This document shows positions 13,642-21,312 of a stretch of 58,776 bases of DNA, in pieces. How positions within the stretch are numbered: position 1 is the first letter of the stretch; the number at the start of each line of letters is the position of its first letter. The notes below the pieces were generated by a model. That model made no database searches. It was not told the DNA's origin and was given only the letters and a program-made list of their open reading frames with translations. The DNA is from DATDSR01 sp038062165. Its GTDB lineage: Bacteria > Patescibacteriota > Minisyncoccia > Phycocordibacterales > DATDSR01. The translations under genes and the position numbers were made by a program. The stretch is taken from the NCBI GenBank assembly GCA_038062165.1, contig JBBTXQ010000018.1, positions 1 through 58,776 on the forward strand. The letters run 5' to 3'.

Positions 13642-13683
13642 ACCCCGTAGTAAGCTTCGCTTTACTACGGGGTTGCTCTTTTT
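13642..13683 (+). terminator. Terminator after the 13392 gene
   Basis: ACCCCGTAGTAA / TTACTACGGGGT with a short loop, followed by GCTCTTTTT. Confidence 0.9.
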
Positions 13684-13740
13684 GGGCTAAATCCGCCTCT
13701 GGCGGATCGCCCGAACATTACTTTTGCAATGTTTTAGGGG
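13684..13740 (+). repeat. Twin-hairpin repeat, copy 2
   Basis: GGGCTAA, hairpin ATCCGCC/GGCGGAT, linker CGCCCGA, hairpin ACATT/AATGT, then TTTTAGGGG. The second hairpin supplies the -35 of the rpsN promoter. Confidence 0.9.
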
Positions 13741-13752
13741 GTGTGATAGGAT
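13724..13752 (+). promoter_or_regulatory. Promoter restarting the ribosomal operon at rpsN
   Basis: TTGCAA at 13724-13729, 17-nt spacer, TAGGAT at 13747-13752 within GTGATAGGATA, the same layout as the rpsS promoter. Confidence 0.65.
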
Positions 13753-13763
13753 AAAGGGGTTCT

Positions 13764-13825
13764 AAGAATAGTCTCGCTAGACTGCCTGGCAGGTCCGGGT
13801 AAGTGGCGGGACCAAAATTATTCTT
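13764..13825 (+). promoter_or_regulatory. Branched RNA leader of rpsN
   Basis: A closing helix AAGAATA/TATTCTT (7 bp, 13764-13770 with 13819-13825) encloses GTCT/AGAC, a small CTGCC/GGCAG palindrome and GGTCC/GGACC. It begins where the promoter at 13724 would start transcription and ends 18 nt before the rpsN start. Possibly a ribosomal-protein-binding leader; the fold is by eye. Confidence 0.5.
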
Positions 13826-13843
13826 CAATTTCATTCAGAACAA

Positions 13844-14029
13844 GTGGCAAAAAAGAGCACAATTGCACGGTCGAAACGGACGCCTAAGTACAAAAGTCGC
13901 GTGGTGCGACGTTGTTTCAGATGCGGCCGCAAACGCGCTTATATGCGTGACTTTGACATGTGTAGGATATGTTTCCGCGAGGCGGCAAATGAAGGACGTA
14001 TCCCCGGCATTAGAAAAGCATCGTGGTAG
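13844..14029 (+). CDS. rpsN: Ribosomal protein S14, zinc-binding type (uS14)
   Basis: Small-subunit head protein, 61 residues, short zinc-ribbon form. It has CFRCGRKRAYMRDFDMCRIC with both CxxC knuckles, ending FREAANEGRIPGIRKASW. Translation starts with GTG at 13844 (MAKKSTIARSK); no ATG lies near and no SD is evident. It follows a new promoter and a branched leader after the three small inserted genes. The TAG stop is shared with the leader repeat before rpsH. Confidence 0.95.
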   Translation: MAKKSTIARSKRTPKYKSRVVRRCFRCGRKRAYMRDFDMCRICFREAANEGRIPGIRKASW

Positions 14030-14053
14030 TTCGACTGCGCTCACTATAAATAA
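14027..14053 (+). repeat. TCGACTACGCTC leader repeat before rpsH
   Basis: TAG TTCGACTGCGCTCACTATAAATAA, one base different from the copies before rplB and rplF. It begins at the rpsN stop codon. Confidence 0.85.
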
Positions 14054-14056
14054 ACT

Positions 14057-14446
14057 ATGGATCAAATTTCTGACATGTTAATTAGAATCAAGAATGCCGG
14101 TAGCGCCCGGCAGGATTCTACAATTGTGCCTTATTCTAAACTTAAGTTTGAGATTGCGAATGTTCTATTGAGTGAAAGTTATATCAAATCTTTTTCGGTT
14201 AAAGGTAAAAAAGTACGCAAGCACATAGAAGTAGAAATTGCTTATCGAGACGATGGCTCTGTTCGCATAACTGATGTTAATCGCATTTCTAAATTATCAA
14301 GACGCGTTTATCTTGGTGCTAAAGATATCAGACCCGTTAAACAGGGCACTGGCCTGCTCGTGCTCTCTACCCCCAAGGGTATCCTGTCAGGCAGAGATGC
14401 CCGCAAGCAGATGGTCGGAGGTGAAGCGTTATTTAGTATCTGGTAG
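14057..14446 (+). CDS. rpsH: Ribosomal protein S8 (uS8)
   Basis: Small-subunit assembly protein and, in E. coli, repressor of the spc operon. 129 residues. It begins MDQISDMLIRIKNAGSAR and ends GTGLLVLSTPKGILSGRDARKQMVGGEALFSIW, the canonical S8 C-terminus with the STxxG motif. It starts after the repeated 27-nt leader; its own stop begins the next copy. Confidence 0.96.
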   Translation: MDQISDMLIRIKNAGSARQDSTIVPYSKLKFEIANVLLSESYIKSFSVKGKKVRKHIEVEIAYRDDGSVRITDVNRISKLSRRVYLGAKDIRPVKQGTGLLVLSTPKGILSGRDARKQMVGGEALFSIW

Positions 14447-14470
14447 TTCGACTACGCTCACTATAAATAA
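14444..14470 (+). repeat. TCGACTACGCTC leader repeat before rplF
   Basis: Identical over 27 nt to the copy before rplB. It starts at the rpsH stop and ends 2 nt before the rplF ATG. Confidence 0.9.
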
Positions 14471-14472
14471 TT

Positions 14473-15012
14473 ATGTCACGTCTAGGCAAAAAAGAAATAA
14501 AGATCCCCTCTGGAGTAACTGTCACTCAAGACGGTAATTCTTTGCGTTTTAAAGGACCTAAGGGAGAATTAAAGCGTGACTTTTTAACCGAAATCGTGGT
14601 AACTGTTTCCGGTGATTCTATTACTCTTGCTTTGCGAGGCAATCCTACTGTATTCGGCCGATCGCTTTGGGGAACATACAGTTCGCACATTAGAAATATG
14701 ATTAAGGGTGTGACCGAAGGTTTCTCGGAGAAACTCTTGATCGAGGGCACGGGATATAAGTGGAGTGTGTCGGGAACTAATTTGGATCTATCTCTCGGTT
14801 TCTCGCACCCTGTCAAATTACCCATTCCAGCTGGTCTCACGGTTAAAGCAGAAAAAGGCGAGCTTGTAATAATAGGGATAGATAAAGAAATTGTGGGCAG
14901 TTTCGCGGCTCTAGTCAGGAGTTTAAAAAAACCAGAGCCCTATAAGGGCAAGGGCATTAGGTATCACGATGAGGTAATTGAACGCAAGCAAGGTAAGAGA
15001 TCTACGGCATAA
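14473..15012 (+). CDS. rplF: Ribosomal protein L6 (uL6)
   Basis: Large-subunit protein near the factor-binding site. 179 residues with the usual two repeats. MSRLGKKEIKIPSGVTV, GTYSSHIRNMIKGVTEGF and the C-terminal signature KPEPYKGKGIRYHDEVIERKQGKR are all present. It begins 2 nt after the leader repeat. rplR follows 2 nt after its stop. Confidence 0.96.
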   Translation: MSRLGKKEIKIPSGVTVTQDGNSLRFKGPKGELKRDFLTEIVVTVSGDSITLALRGNPTVFGRSLWGTYSSHIRNMIKGVTEGFSEKLLIEGTGYKWSVSGTNLDLSLGFSHPVKLPIPAGLTVKAEKGELVIIGIDKEIVGSFAALVRSLKKPEPYKGKGIRYHDEVIERKQGKRSTA

Positions 15013-15014
15013 TC

Positions 15015-15320
15015 ATGAATAAAGCAAAAGAGAAACAACAAAAGAGAGTAACGAGGCACAGGAGAATTCGTGCTAAGCTAAGTGGCACGGCAGAGCGCCC
15101 TCGATTGTCAGTCTACAAATCCAACAGAGCTATCTACGCTCAAATCATTGATGACGATAAGGGCGTCACTTTAGTTGCAGGAACAGAGGTAAATGAATTG
15201 GTCAAGAAGGCGCTTACAAAAAAAATCACGAGAGTAGTTTTTGACCGGGGAGGTTTTAATTATACTGGTAAAATTAAACAGTTCGCCGATGAAGCCAGAA
15301 AAGCCGGACTAGAATTCTAA
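15015..15320 (+). CDS. rplR: Ribosomal protein L18 (uL18)
   Basis: 5S rRNA-binding protein. 101 residues, slightly short. RVTRHRRIRAKLSGTAERPRLSVYKSNRAIYAQIIDDDKGVTL and VVFDRGGFNYTGKIKQFADEARKAGLEF are the conserved L18 regions. The genes either side are rplF and rpsE, the standard order. Confidence 0.95.
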   Translation: MNKAKEKQQKRVTRHRRIRAKLSGTAERPRLSVYKSNRAIYAQIIDDDKGVTLVAGTEVNELVKKALTKKITRVVFDRGGFNYTGKIKQFADEARKAGLEF

Positions 15321-15327
15321 ATTATTT

Positions 15328-15915
15328 ATGGAAAACGATACAACAAAAATTATTCCCGCAATTCCTGAGACAGAATTAGTCCCAGAGACAGAAAAGAAAG
15401 CCAAAAAGACTTTCTCTTTTGTGGGCAAAGAGCGCGATAAACGCGGAGGTGGTAATAGAGGTGGCAGAGGCAAGCGCGAGCGCGCTCGTTCAGACATGGC
15501 CCAGAACATGATAAGCATCAGACGTGTAGCTCGCGTAGTTTCTGGCGGACGCAGATTTTCATTCTCTGTTACGATGGTAGTAGGAGATCGTAACGGTAAA
15601 GTGGGAGTGGGCATGGGCAAGGCGGGCGACACAACCCTTGCTATTGATAAGGCTATCAAACATGCCAAGAAGCACATGATCAGTGTGCCCATGACCAAAA
15701 GTAAAAGCATAACAAGAGAGACTAGCGCTAAGTTCTCTTCATGTAGAGTTTATATTCAACCAGCGCCGGGTAGAGGTCTCTCGGCTGGTGGCTCGGTGCG
15801 AACTGTTCTTGATTTGGCTGGTCTTACCGACGTGAATGCCAAAGTGCTTTCACGTAGCAAGAACAGATTCAATAATGCCAAAGCGGCAATTTTGGCTTTA
15901 AGCAAATTAAGATAA
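15328..15915 (+). CDS. rpsE: Ribosomal protein S5 (uS5)
   Basis: Small-subunit accuracy protein. 195 residues. An N-terminal acidic then Lys/Arg/Gly-rich extension (about 55 residues) precedes the S5 core: MISIRRVARVVSGGRRFSFSVTMVVGDRNGKVGVGMGKAGDT, then PAPGRGLSAGGSVRTVLDLAGLTDV. rpmD (L30), which normally follows, is missing: rplO starts 22 nt downstream. The loss of L30 is a known trait of CPR bacteria. Confidence 0.95.
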   Translation: MENDTTKIIPAIPETELVPETEKKAKKTFSFVGKERDKRGGGNRGGRGKRERARSDMAQNMISIRRVARVVSGGRRFSFSVTMVVGDRNGKVGVGMGKAGDTTLAIDKAIKHAKKHMISVPMTKSKSITRETSAKFSSCRVYIQPAPGRGLSAGGSVRTVLDLAGLTDVNAKVLSRSKNRFNNAKAAILALSKLR

Positions 15916-15937
15916 CTTTTAAATTTCGATTTCTAAA

Positions 15938-16339
15938 ATGCAATTACATAACTTAAAATCTAAAACCAAGCGCAAATTCGGCAAGACTGTCGGCCGAGGT
16001 GGTAAGCGTGGCAAAACTTCCGGCAAGGGAGGCAAGGGTCAAACGGCTCGTGCTGGTCACAGAGTCCGTCCCGAAGTGCGCGATGTAATCAAGAAGTTGC
16101 CCAAACTGCGTGGCTATCGCCAGAAGAGTTTAAATAAGCTCGCCAGTGTCATAAACGTTGGCGACTTAGAGAAGCGCTTCGAATCTGGCGCAGTTTTGAA
16201 TCCCAAAGTTCTTGGTCTGAAGGGAAAGGTTAAAATTCTCGGTGACGGTGAATTAACCAAGAAATTCATTATCGAGAATTGTTTTGTTTCAGAAAGTGCA
16301 AAAAATAAGATAGAAAAAGCTGGTGGTACGATTAACTAA
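15938..16339 (+). CDS. rplO: Ribosomal protein L15 (uL15)
   Basis: Late-assembly large-subunit protein. 133 residues, a little short. The Gly-rich N-terminal extension KFGKTVGRGGKRGKTSGKGGKGQTARAGHRVRP is diagnostic, followed by KLPKLRGYRQKS and the C-terminal globular part VLGLKGKVKILGDGELTKKF. secY follows 16 nt after the stop. Confidence 0.95.
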   Translation: MQLHNLKSKTKRKFGKTVGRGGKRGKTSGKGGKGQTARAGHRVRPEVRDVIKKLPKLRGYRQKSLNKLASVINVGDLEKRFESGAVLNPKVLGLKGKVKILGDGELTKKFIIENCFVSESAKNKIEKAGGTIN

Positions 16340-16355
16340 TCCACGTAACTAATTT

Positions 16356-17627
16356 ATGAAAACTTTTGTAGAAAAATTAAGCTTACTCTTCTCGGACAAA
16401 AGCTTGCGCAAGCGCATACTCTTTGTTTTGGGTGCTCTTATTATTTTCCGTGCTCTTGCCGCTATTCCATTACCAGGGGTATCAGTTGGTTCACTTTCCA
16501 ATTTCCTTTCCAACAATCAATTTTTAGGGCTACTCAACATTTTCTCCGGTGGTGGTTTGGCCAATCTTTCGATTGTTATGCTGGGTGTGGGCCCTTACAT
16601 TACGGCCACGATCATCATGCAACTTTTAACTATGGTTTTCCCCAGGCTCAAAGAGATGTATCACGAAGAGGGTGAACTTGGTCGCAAGAAGTTTTCGCAG
16701 TACTCACGTATGCTGGCTGTGCCACTCGGCATTCTTCAAGGATTGGGTCTTATGGCCCTTTTGACTAGTCAGAACATTTTAGAGCCTATGCAAGGTTTCG
16801 AAAAAGTTGTAAGCCTTATTGTAATTACAGCTGGTTCGATCTTACTTATGTGGCTCGGTGAGCTTATTAATGAATTTGGCATTGGCAACGGTGTTTCCAT
16901 TATTATTTTCTCGGGTATTGTGGCCAGTATCCCCACATCAATTGCCAGAGCACTGTTCACTTTCGAGATTAGTCAATTACCAGTCTATCTCTTATTTTTA
17001 ATTATTGCTGTTTTGATAGTAGCTGGTGTAGTGCTCGTAACAGAAGCTGAACGGCCTATCCCTGTGACCTATGCCAAACGAGTGCGAGGCATGAAGATGT
17101 ACGGTGGCCAATCTACTTACCTGCCACTGCGCCTTAATCAAGCGGGCGTGATTCCTATTATCTTCGCGCTATCTATCCTACTTTTCCCTCAAATGATCAC
17201 TAATCTATTATCTGGATCAGGCAACGCGATTATTCAAAAAGTTTCAGGTCTTGCCAATACTATTCTTCAGAACCAACTTGTCTATGGCATTTTGTATTTT
17301 ATTCTTGTTTTCGTTTTCACGTATTTCTACACAGCTATTACTTTTGATCCACACGCAACTTCAGAGAACCTTCAAAAGTCCGGCGCGTTTATCCCCGGCA
17401 CTCGTCCAGGCGCTTCTACCACCGAGCATCTTTCGCAAATAGTTACTCGCCTCACGACTTTCGGCGCCCTATTTTTGGGCATCATCGCCGTCTTGCCAAT
17501 TGTTATGCAAAGCGTTACGGGGATCACAAGTCTCGCTATTGGTGGCACCGGACTGCTAATTGTTGTCTCGGTAGTCATAGATCTAATCAAACAATTAAAC
17601 GCCCAACTCTCCGTCCGCGAGTATTAA
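16356..17627 (+). CDS. secY: Protein translocase channel SecY
   Basis: Pore of the Sec translocon in the cytoplasmic membrane. 423 residues with about ten hydrophobic segments. Recognisable pieces are IPLPGVSVG near the N-terminus, NIFSGGGLANLSIVMLGVGPYITATIIMQLL (plug and TM2), ERPIPVTYAKRVRG (cytosolic loop) and LPLRLNQAGVIPIIFA. The C-terminus DLIKQLNAQLSVREY is typical. The order rplO-secY-adk-map is conserved in bacteria. Confidence 0.97.
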   Translation: MKTFVEKLSLLFSDKSLRKRILFVLGALIIFRALAAIPLPGVSVGSLSNFLSNNQFLGLLNIFSGGGLANLSIVMLGVGPYITATIIMQLLTMVFPRLKEMYHEEGELGRKKFSQYSRMLAVPLGILQGLGLMALLTSQNILEPMQGFEKVVSLIVITAGSILLMWLGELINEFGIGNGVSIIIFSGIVASIPTSIARALFTFEISQLPVYLLFLIIAVLIVAGVVLVTEAERPIPVTYAKRVRGMKMYGGQSTYLPLRLNQAGVIPIIFALSILLFPQMITNLLSGSGNAIIQKVSGLANTILQNQLVYGILYFILVFVFTYFYTAITFDPHATSENLQKSGAFIPGTRPGASTTEHLSQIVTRLTTFGALFLGIIAVLPIVMQSVTGITSLAIGGTGLLIVVSVVIDLIKQLNAQLSVREY

Positions 17628-17649
17628 CAGCTAACAAGCGAAGAAGCTA

Positions 17650-18237
17650 ATGCAGCTGGGAACCTACATCATTATTGGTCGGTCGGGGTCAGGTAAGGGG
17701 ACACAAGCTAAGCTCTTGATTGAAGAGATTAAGAGGCGTGACCAGGAACACGGTGTTTTTTATCTCGAATCGGGGGACGGCTTTAGGCAGTTACTCACGG
17801 ACGATAATTTAACGGCGGAACTTGCTCGTCAGATTAGTGATGCAGGTCAGTTACAGCCGGCATTCTTGGCTATACATGTTTGGTCACACTTATTTATTTC
17901 AAACATGAAGAGCAACGAGCACTTGGTGATAGATGGTACACCTAGGAAATTAAACGAGGCGAGAATTTTGGCGGGCGCATTGCGATTCTACGGCAGAATC
18001 AAACCGACAGTTATATATGTTGATGTTTCGCGCAAGTGGGCTACAGAACGACTCCTTGCCAGGCATCGCAGTGATGACGAGATCAAAAATGTTGAGGGCA
18101 GATTAAACTGGTTCGATACTGACGTGTTGCCGGCCATAGAATATTTCCGCGACGAACAAGACTTCCGAGTGATTGATATTAATGGCGAGCAAGAGATTGA
18201 AAAAGTTCACAATGAAATCATCAGTAAAATCTTCTAG
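17650..18237 (+). CDS. adk: Adenylate kinase-type nucleoside monophosphate kinase
   Basis: Cytosolic phosphotransfer between ATP and AMP. 195 residues, the short form without the zinc LID. The P-loop is GRSGSGKGTQAK. The NMP-binding Asp-Gly-x-Pro-Arg is seen as VIDGTPRKLNEAR, and the LID arginines are in RLLARHRSDDE. It lies in the conserved secY-adk-map order. The last 26 nt overlap the start of map. Confidence 0.93.
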   Translation: MQLGTYIIIGRSGSGKGTQAKLLIEEIKRRDQEHGVFYLESGDGFRQLLTDDNLTAELARQISDAGQLQPAFLAIHVWSHLFISNMKSNEHLVIDGTPRKLNEARILAGALRFYGRIKPTVIYVDVSRKWATERLLARHRSDDEIKNVEGRLNWFDTDVLPAIEYFRDEQDFRVIDINGEQEIEKVHNEIISKIF

Positions 18238-19012
18238 AGAAATCGAAATAATGCGTGAGGGAGGTAGACGTCTCTCAAATATTTTGCGTACTGTAAGCGA
18301 GCGAGTTGTGTCGGGTGTGCGTGCAGACGAGCTTAACGAGCTGGCCGAGAGCTTGATTAGAGCGGGGGGTGATCGGCCAGCCTTCTTGCATTATAAGCCA
18401 GATTTTGCCAGTAAGCCATTCCCTGCCACTTTGTGTGTCTCTGTGAATGATGAGATAGTGCACGGTATCCCCTCCGACCGCGTTTTAAAAGAAGAAGATA
18501 TTGTGGGCCTTGATTTGGGACTCGAACACGAAGGTCTTTTTACTGACATGGCCGTAACGGTTGCAATTGGCAAAATAAGTGATGCAGATAATAAACTTAT
18601 GCAAATAACTCGAGAAGCGCTTACGAGTGCCATTGCCGTAGTGAAAGGGGGAGTGCCTGTTGGGGAGATTGGCAAGGCGATAGACAAAGTAGTGCGACCG
18701 GCAGGCTTCGCCATAGTTACTGAACTCGGAGGCCATGGTGTGGGGCACGCTATCCACGAGCCACCATTCATTTCTCACAGTGCTCAACCAGACAAATCAG
18801 GCAACACGGGAAATAATAAGGGTGAGAAATTAGAAATAGGCCAAACAATTGCAATAGAACCAATGATCAACGCCGGTGGGCCTGATGTAATCTTCGACGA
18901 AAAAGATGGCTACACAGTTCGTACTGCCGACAAAAGCAACAGCGCCCACTACGAAGTGACATTGGCTATAACCGAAAAAGGAGCAGATGTCCTAACCCCC
19001 ATTTTCTGGTAA
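18212..19012 (+). CDS. map: Methionine aminopeptidase, type I
   Basis: Removes the initiator Met from nascent proteins. 266 residues. The start MKSSVKSSREIEIMREGGR overlaps adk by 26 nt. Metal ligands are visible: the first Asp in LDLGLEHEGLFTDMAVT, His in GGHGVGHAIHEPPFI, Glu in IAIEPMI and the final Glu in HYEVTLAIT. An insert of about ten Gly/Asn-rich residues (QPDKSGNTGNNKGEK) widens the loop after HEPP. Confidence 0.95.
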   Translation: MKSSVKSSREIEIMREGGRRLSNILRTVSERVVSGVRADELNELAESLIRAGGDRPAFLHYKPDFASKPFPATLCVSVNDEIVHGIPSDRVLKEEDIVGLDLGLEHEGLFTDMAVTVAIGKISDADNKLMQITREALTSAIAVVKGGVPVGEIGKAIDKVVRPAGFAIVTELGGHGVGHAIHEPPFISHSAQPDKSGNTGNNKGEKLEIGQTIAIEPMINAGGPDVIFDEKDGYTVRTADKSNSAHYEVTLAITEKGADVLTPIFW

Positions 19013-19023
19013 TATAGTTGCCT

Positions 19024-19503
19024 ATGCATAGCACAAAGTACGAACGATCGCTGATTATTGTTAAGCCGGATGCCATACAGCGCCGGCTCCTGGGGGAGAT
19101 TATTCATCGTTTTGAACGTAAGGGGTTGGATATTGTAGGGATGAAGATGATGGAACTTGGGGATGTGCTATTGGACGAACATTATGCTCATCACAAGGAC
19201 AAAGCTTTTTTCCCTAAATTGAAGAAATATATGCAATCTGCTCCTGTTGTGCTTATGGCTATTGCTGGAGTGGATGCTGTGGCCACAGTGCGCCTTATTG
19301 TGGGACCTACTAAGTCGCGAGAGGCGTCAGCGGGAACAATCAGAGGAGACTTCGCCATGAGTGTCCAGACTAATATAGTTCACGCCTCTGATACTCGAGA
19401 GAGTGCCGAGAAAGAAATTAAGCGATTTTTTGATGAAAGCGAGCTTTGTGAGCGCCCAAGGCATGATTTGCCTTATATATACTCGCCTGACGAGCTGGAA
19501 TAA
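19024..19503 (+). CDS. ndk: Nucleoside diphosphate kinase
   Basis: Balances NTP pools by phosphate transfer through an active-site His. 159 residues. It contains SLIIVKPDAIQRRLLGEIIHRFERKGL and the signature NIVHASDTRESAEKEIKRFF with the catalytic His. A roughly ten-residue longer C-terminus ends YIYSPDELE. The frame is open to TTG at 19018, but ATG at 19024 suits the family. It is 11 nt after map and followed by a terminator-like repeat. Confidence 0.95.
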   Translation: MHSTKYERSLIIVKPDAIQRRLLGEIIHRFERKGLDIVGMKMMELGDVLLDEHYAHHKDKAFFPKLKKYMQSAPVVLMAIAGVDAVATVRLIVGPTKSREASAGTIRGDFAMSVQTNIVHASDTRESAEKEIKRFFDESELCERPRHDLPYIYSPDELE

Positions 19504-19517
19504 AAGTAGACGAATAA

Positions 19518-19556
19518 GGGCTCGACCGACCCGAAGGGGACCTTCGGGTTTAGGGG
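19518..19556 (+). repeat. Partial twin-hairpin repeat, also a likely terminator of ndk
   Basis: GGGCTCGACCGA, then hairpin ACCCGAAGG/CCTTCGGGT, then TTTAGGGG. It has the 3' half (linker CCGA, stem, TTTAGGGG) of the family but lacks the first hairpin. Confidence 0.6.
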
Positions 19557-19619
19557 AAAGATTGTGGAAAAGTCGTGGATGAATTGGCTTAATTGTGGCT
19601 CAAAAGTTTTTCTAATTCC

Positions 19620-19647
19620 TTGACATTATGTATGCGGGTTCTAACAT
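19620..19647 (+). promoter_or_regulatory. Promoter of a candidate RNA gene
   Basis: TTGACA at 19620-19625, 16-nt spacer, TAACAT at 19642-19647. The predicted start coincides with the 5' arm of the long-range helix of the candidate RNA. Confidence 0.55.
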
Positions 19648-19653
19648 TATATG

Positions 19654-19821
19654 TAGGACTACTTATTGCCAACTAGCTGCCACGTTCAGGGCTCGCCCGT
19701 TAATAAATAGTCGCAGGTTCTCTACACGAGACCGCGCAGGGTGCCCACCTAGTGATTTGCTAGGTTCTGGCTTATAAGTAGCCCTAAGCAAGCCGCCACC
19801 GCAAGGTGGTTGTTTGCTTTT
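19654..19821 (+). ncRNA. Candidate structured RNA, possibly 6S-like
   Basis: About 168 nt between a promoter and a terminator. The ends pair over a long range: GGACTACTTAT (19656-19666) with ATAAGTAGCCC (19774-19784), one mismatch. Inside, GCCA and CTAGC pair with GCTAG and TGGC. An apical hairpin GGTtCTC/GAGaCC is in the middle (about 19714-19731). The last part is AGCAAgcCgCCACC gcaa GGTGG...TTGCT then TTT. A rod closed at both ends, of this size and ending in a terminator, recalls 6S RNA, but no conserved sequence proves it. The small reverse frame here is not a gene. Confidence 0.5.
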
Positions 19822-19842
19822 CGTGCTATTATTTACTAGCAA

Positions 19843-21225
19843 ATGACCCGCGATACGGTCAAAATTCATTTTTTTGGGGGGGCCGGTGATGTGACCGGTT
19901 CTAATTTTCTTATTGAGACAACTAAGTTACCCAAAAATATAAAAATTTTGGTTGACTGTGGTATGTTTCAAGGCTCTAAGATATGTGACGAGAAAAATCG
20001 CCAAGCTTTTCCCTACGATCCTGCTCAAATAGATTACTTAATGGTTACGCACTCTCACATAGATCACGTGGGCAGGATTCCCAAATTAGCGCGCGACGGA
20101 TTCCGAGGCAAAATAATTTCTACCCCGCCCACTAAGGAGTTGGCCGAGGCTATGCTAATTGATAGTCTGGGCGTGCTCGAAAAAGAGGCTCGTCACGAAG
20201 GCTTGCCGCCCTTTTACGACGAAAGTAATGTAATGAGTGCAATGAGCTTGTGGCAGACACTCAACTATCACGAGGTACTAAATATCGGGCCGATTGGTAT
20301 AACTTTGCGCGATGCGGGTCACGTGTTGGGATCAGCCATGATCGAGTTCCATTATAATGGCAAAAAAATAGTGTTCACGGGCGACTTGGGCAACACGCCC
20401 ACACCCTTATTGCGCGATACGGAAGTAATCAGTGATGCTAATGTGCTCTTGATAGAGAGCGTGTACGGCGATCGCAATCACGAGACGCAAGTAGAACGCA
20501 AGCGCAAACTCGAAAGCGTGATAGAAGATACATTCAAGAAGCGGGGCACGCTTATGATCCCGGCATTTTCACTCGAACGCACACAAGAGATCTTGTACGA
20601 AATAGAGCGCATGATGGAACAGGATCGCATCCCGCTTATTCCAGTTTATGTAGATTCGCCACTTGCCATTAAAGTGACTGATATTTATAAAAAATATGAA
20701 AGTGAATACTTTAATAAAGATGTGAAATATATTATGAATTCAAGCAACGAGATTTTCTCATTCCCACAATTGCAATTTACTCACAGCACTGATGATTCGC
20801 GCGCGATCGACAAATCGCCTCTGCCCAAGATTGTGATAGCCGGATCGGGGATGAGTAATGGCGGTAGGATCTTGCATCATGAGAAGCGTTTCTTGCCCGA
20901 TAAGAACAGCACGCTCTTACTGGTTGGTTACCAAGCATTTGGCACACTGGGCCGACGTTTACAAGAAGGACAGAAGCGAGTGCGCATTATGGGTGAAGAG
21001 GTAGACGTGCGAGCAAGGGTAGAAACAATAGGTGGATACAGCGCACACAAAGATTCCGATGCACTTCTCGAGTTCGTCGCTTCAAACACTGACACACTCG
21101 AGCATGTGTACACGATTCTAGGCGAGCCAAAGTCGAGCATGTTCTTGGCCCAGAGAATAAGAGATTATCTGGGAATAAGAGCAACAGCGCCAGCCACGGG
21201 CGAAGTCGTCGAAATAGAAGTGTGA
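19843..21225 (+). CDS. Metallo-beta-lactamase-fold beta-CASP ribonuclease
   Basis: 460 residues. The MBL motif 2 THSHIDHVGRIP supplies HxHxDH, with GAGDVTGSNF at the N-terminus, DAGHVLGSAMIEF and FTGDLGN giving further zinc ligands. The beta-CASP part has LLIESVYGDRNH, FSLERTQEILYEI and SGMSNGGRILHHEKRFL, plus GYSAHKD. These features match the CPSF73/YSH1-like RNase family of bacteria and archaea (mRNA or tRNA processing). It starts from ATG at 19843 shortly after the candidate RNA. The left inverted repeat of the next element begins 4 nt after its stop. Confidence 0.92.
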   Translation: MTRDTVKIHFFGGAGDVTGSNFLIETTKLPKNIKILVDCGMFQGSKICDEKNRQAFPYDPAQIDYLMVTHSHIDHVGRIPKLARDGFRGKIISTPPTKELAEAMLIDSLGVLEKEARHEGLPPFYDESNVMSAMSLWQTLNYHEVLNIGPIGITLRDAGHVLGSAMIEFHYNGKKIVFTGDLGNTPTPLLRDTEVISDANVLLIESVYGDRNHETQVERKRKLESVIEDTFKKRGTLMIPAFSLERTQEILYEIERMMEQDRIPLIPVYVDSPLAIKVTDIYKKYESEYFNKDVKYIMNSSNEIFSFPQLQFTHSTDDSRAIDKSPLPKIVIAGSGMSNGGRILHHEKRFLPDKNSTLLLVGYQAFGTLGRRLQEGQKRVRIMGEEVDVRARVETIGGYSAHKDSDALLEFVASNTDTLEHVYTILGEPKSSMFLAQRIRDYLGIRATAPATGEVVEIEV

Positions 21226-21312
21226 GATTAATGATGAAATGTTAAAATTTGCAATTTGCAAACAATGATTTGGGGAAAATGAGACAATGTGCAAATGGGC
21301 AATTTGAAAACA

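Noticed and set aside
13764..13825. tRNA gene before rpsN
   Set aside because: The fold is cloverleaf-like, but the T-loop sequence TTCRA is missing, one arm has only three pairs and one loop is 12 nt.
19663..19869. 68-codon reverse-strand frame in the ndk/beta-CASP gap
   Set aside because: It is better explained as the complement of a structured RNA; it has no SD or promoter and a low-complexity product.
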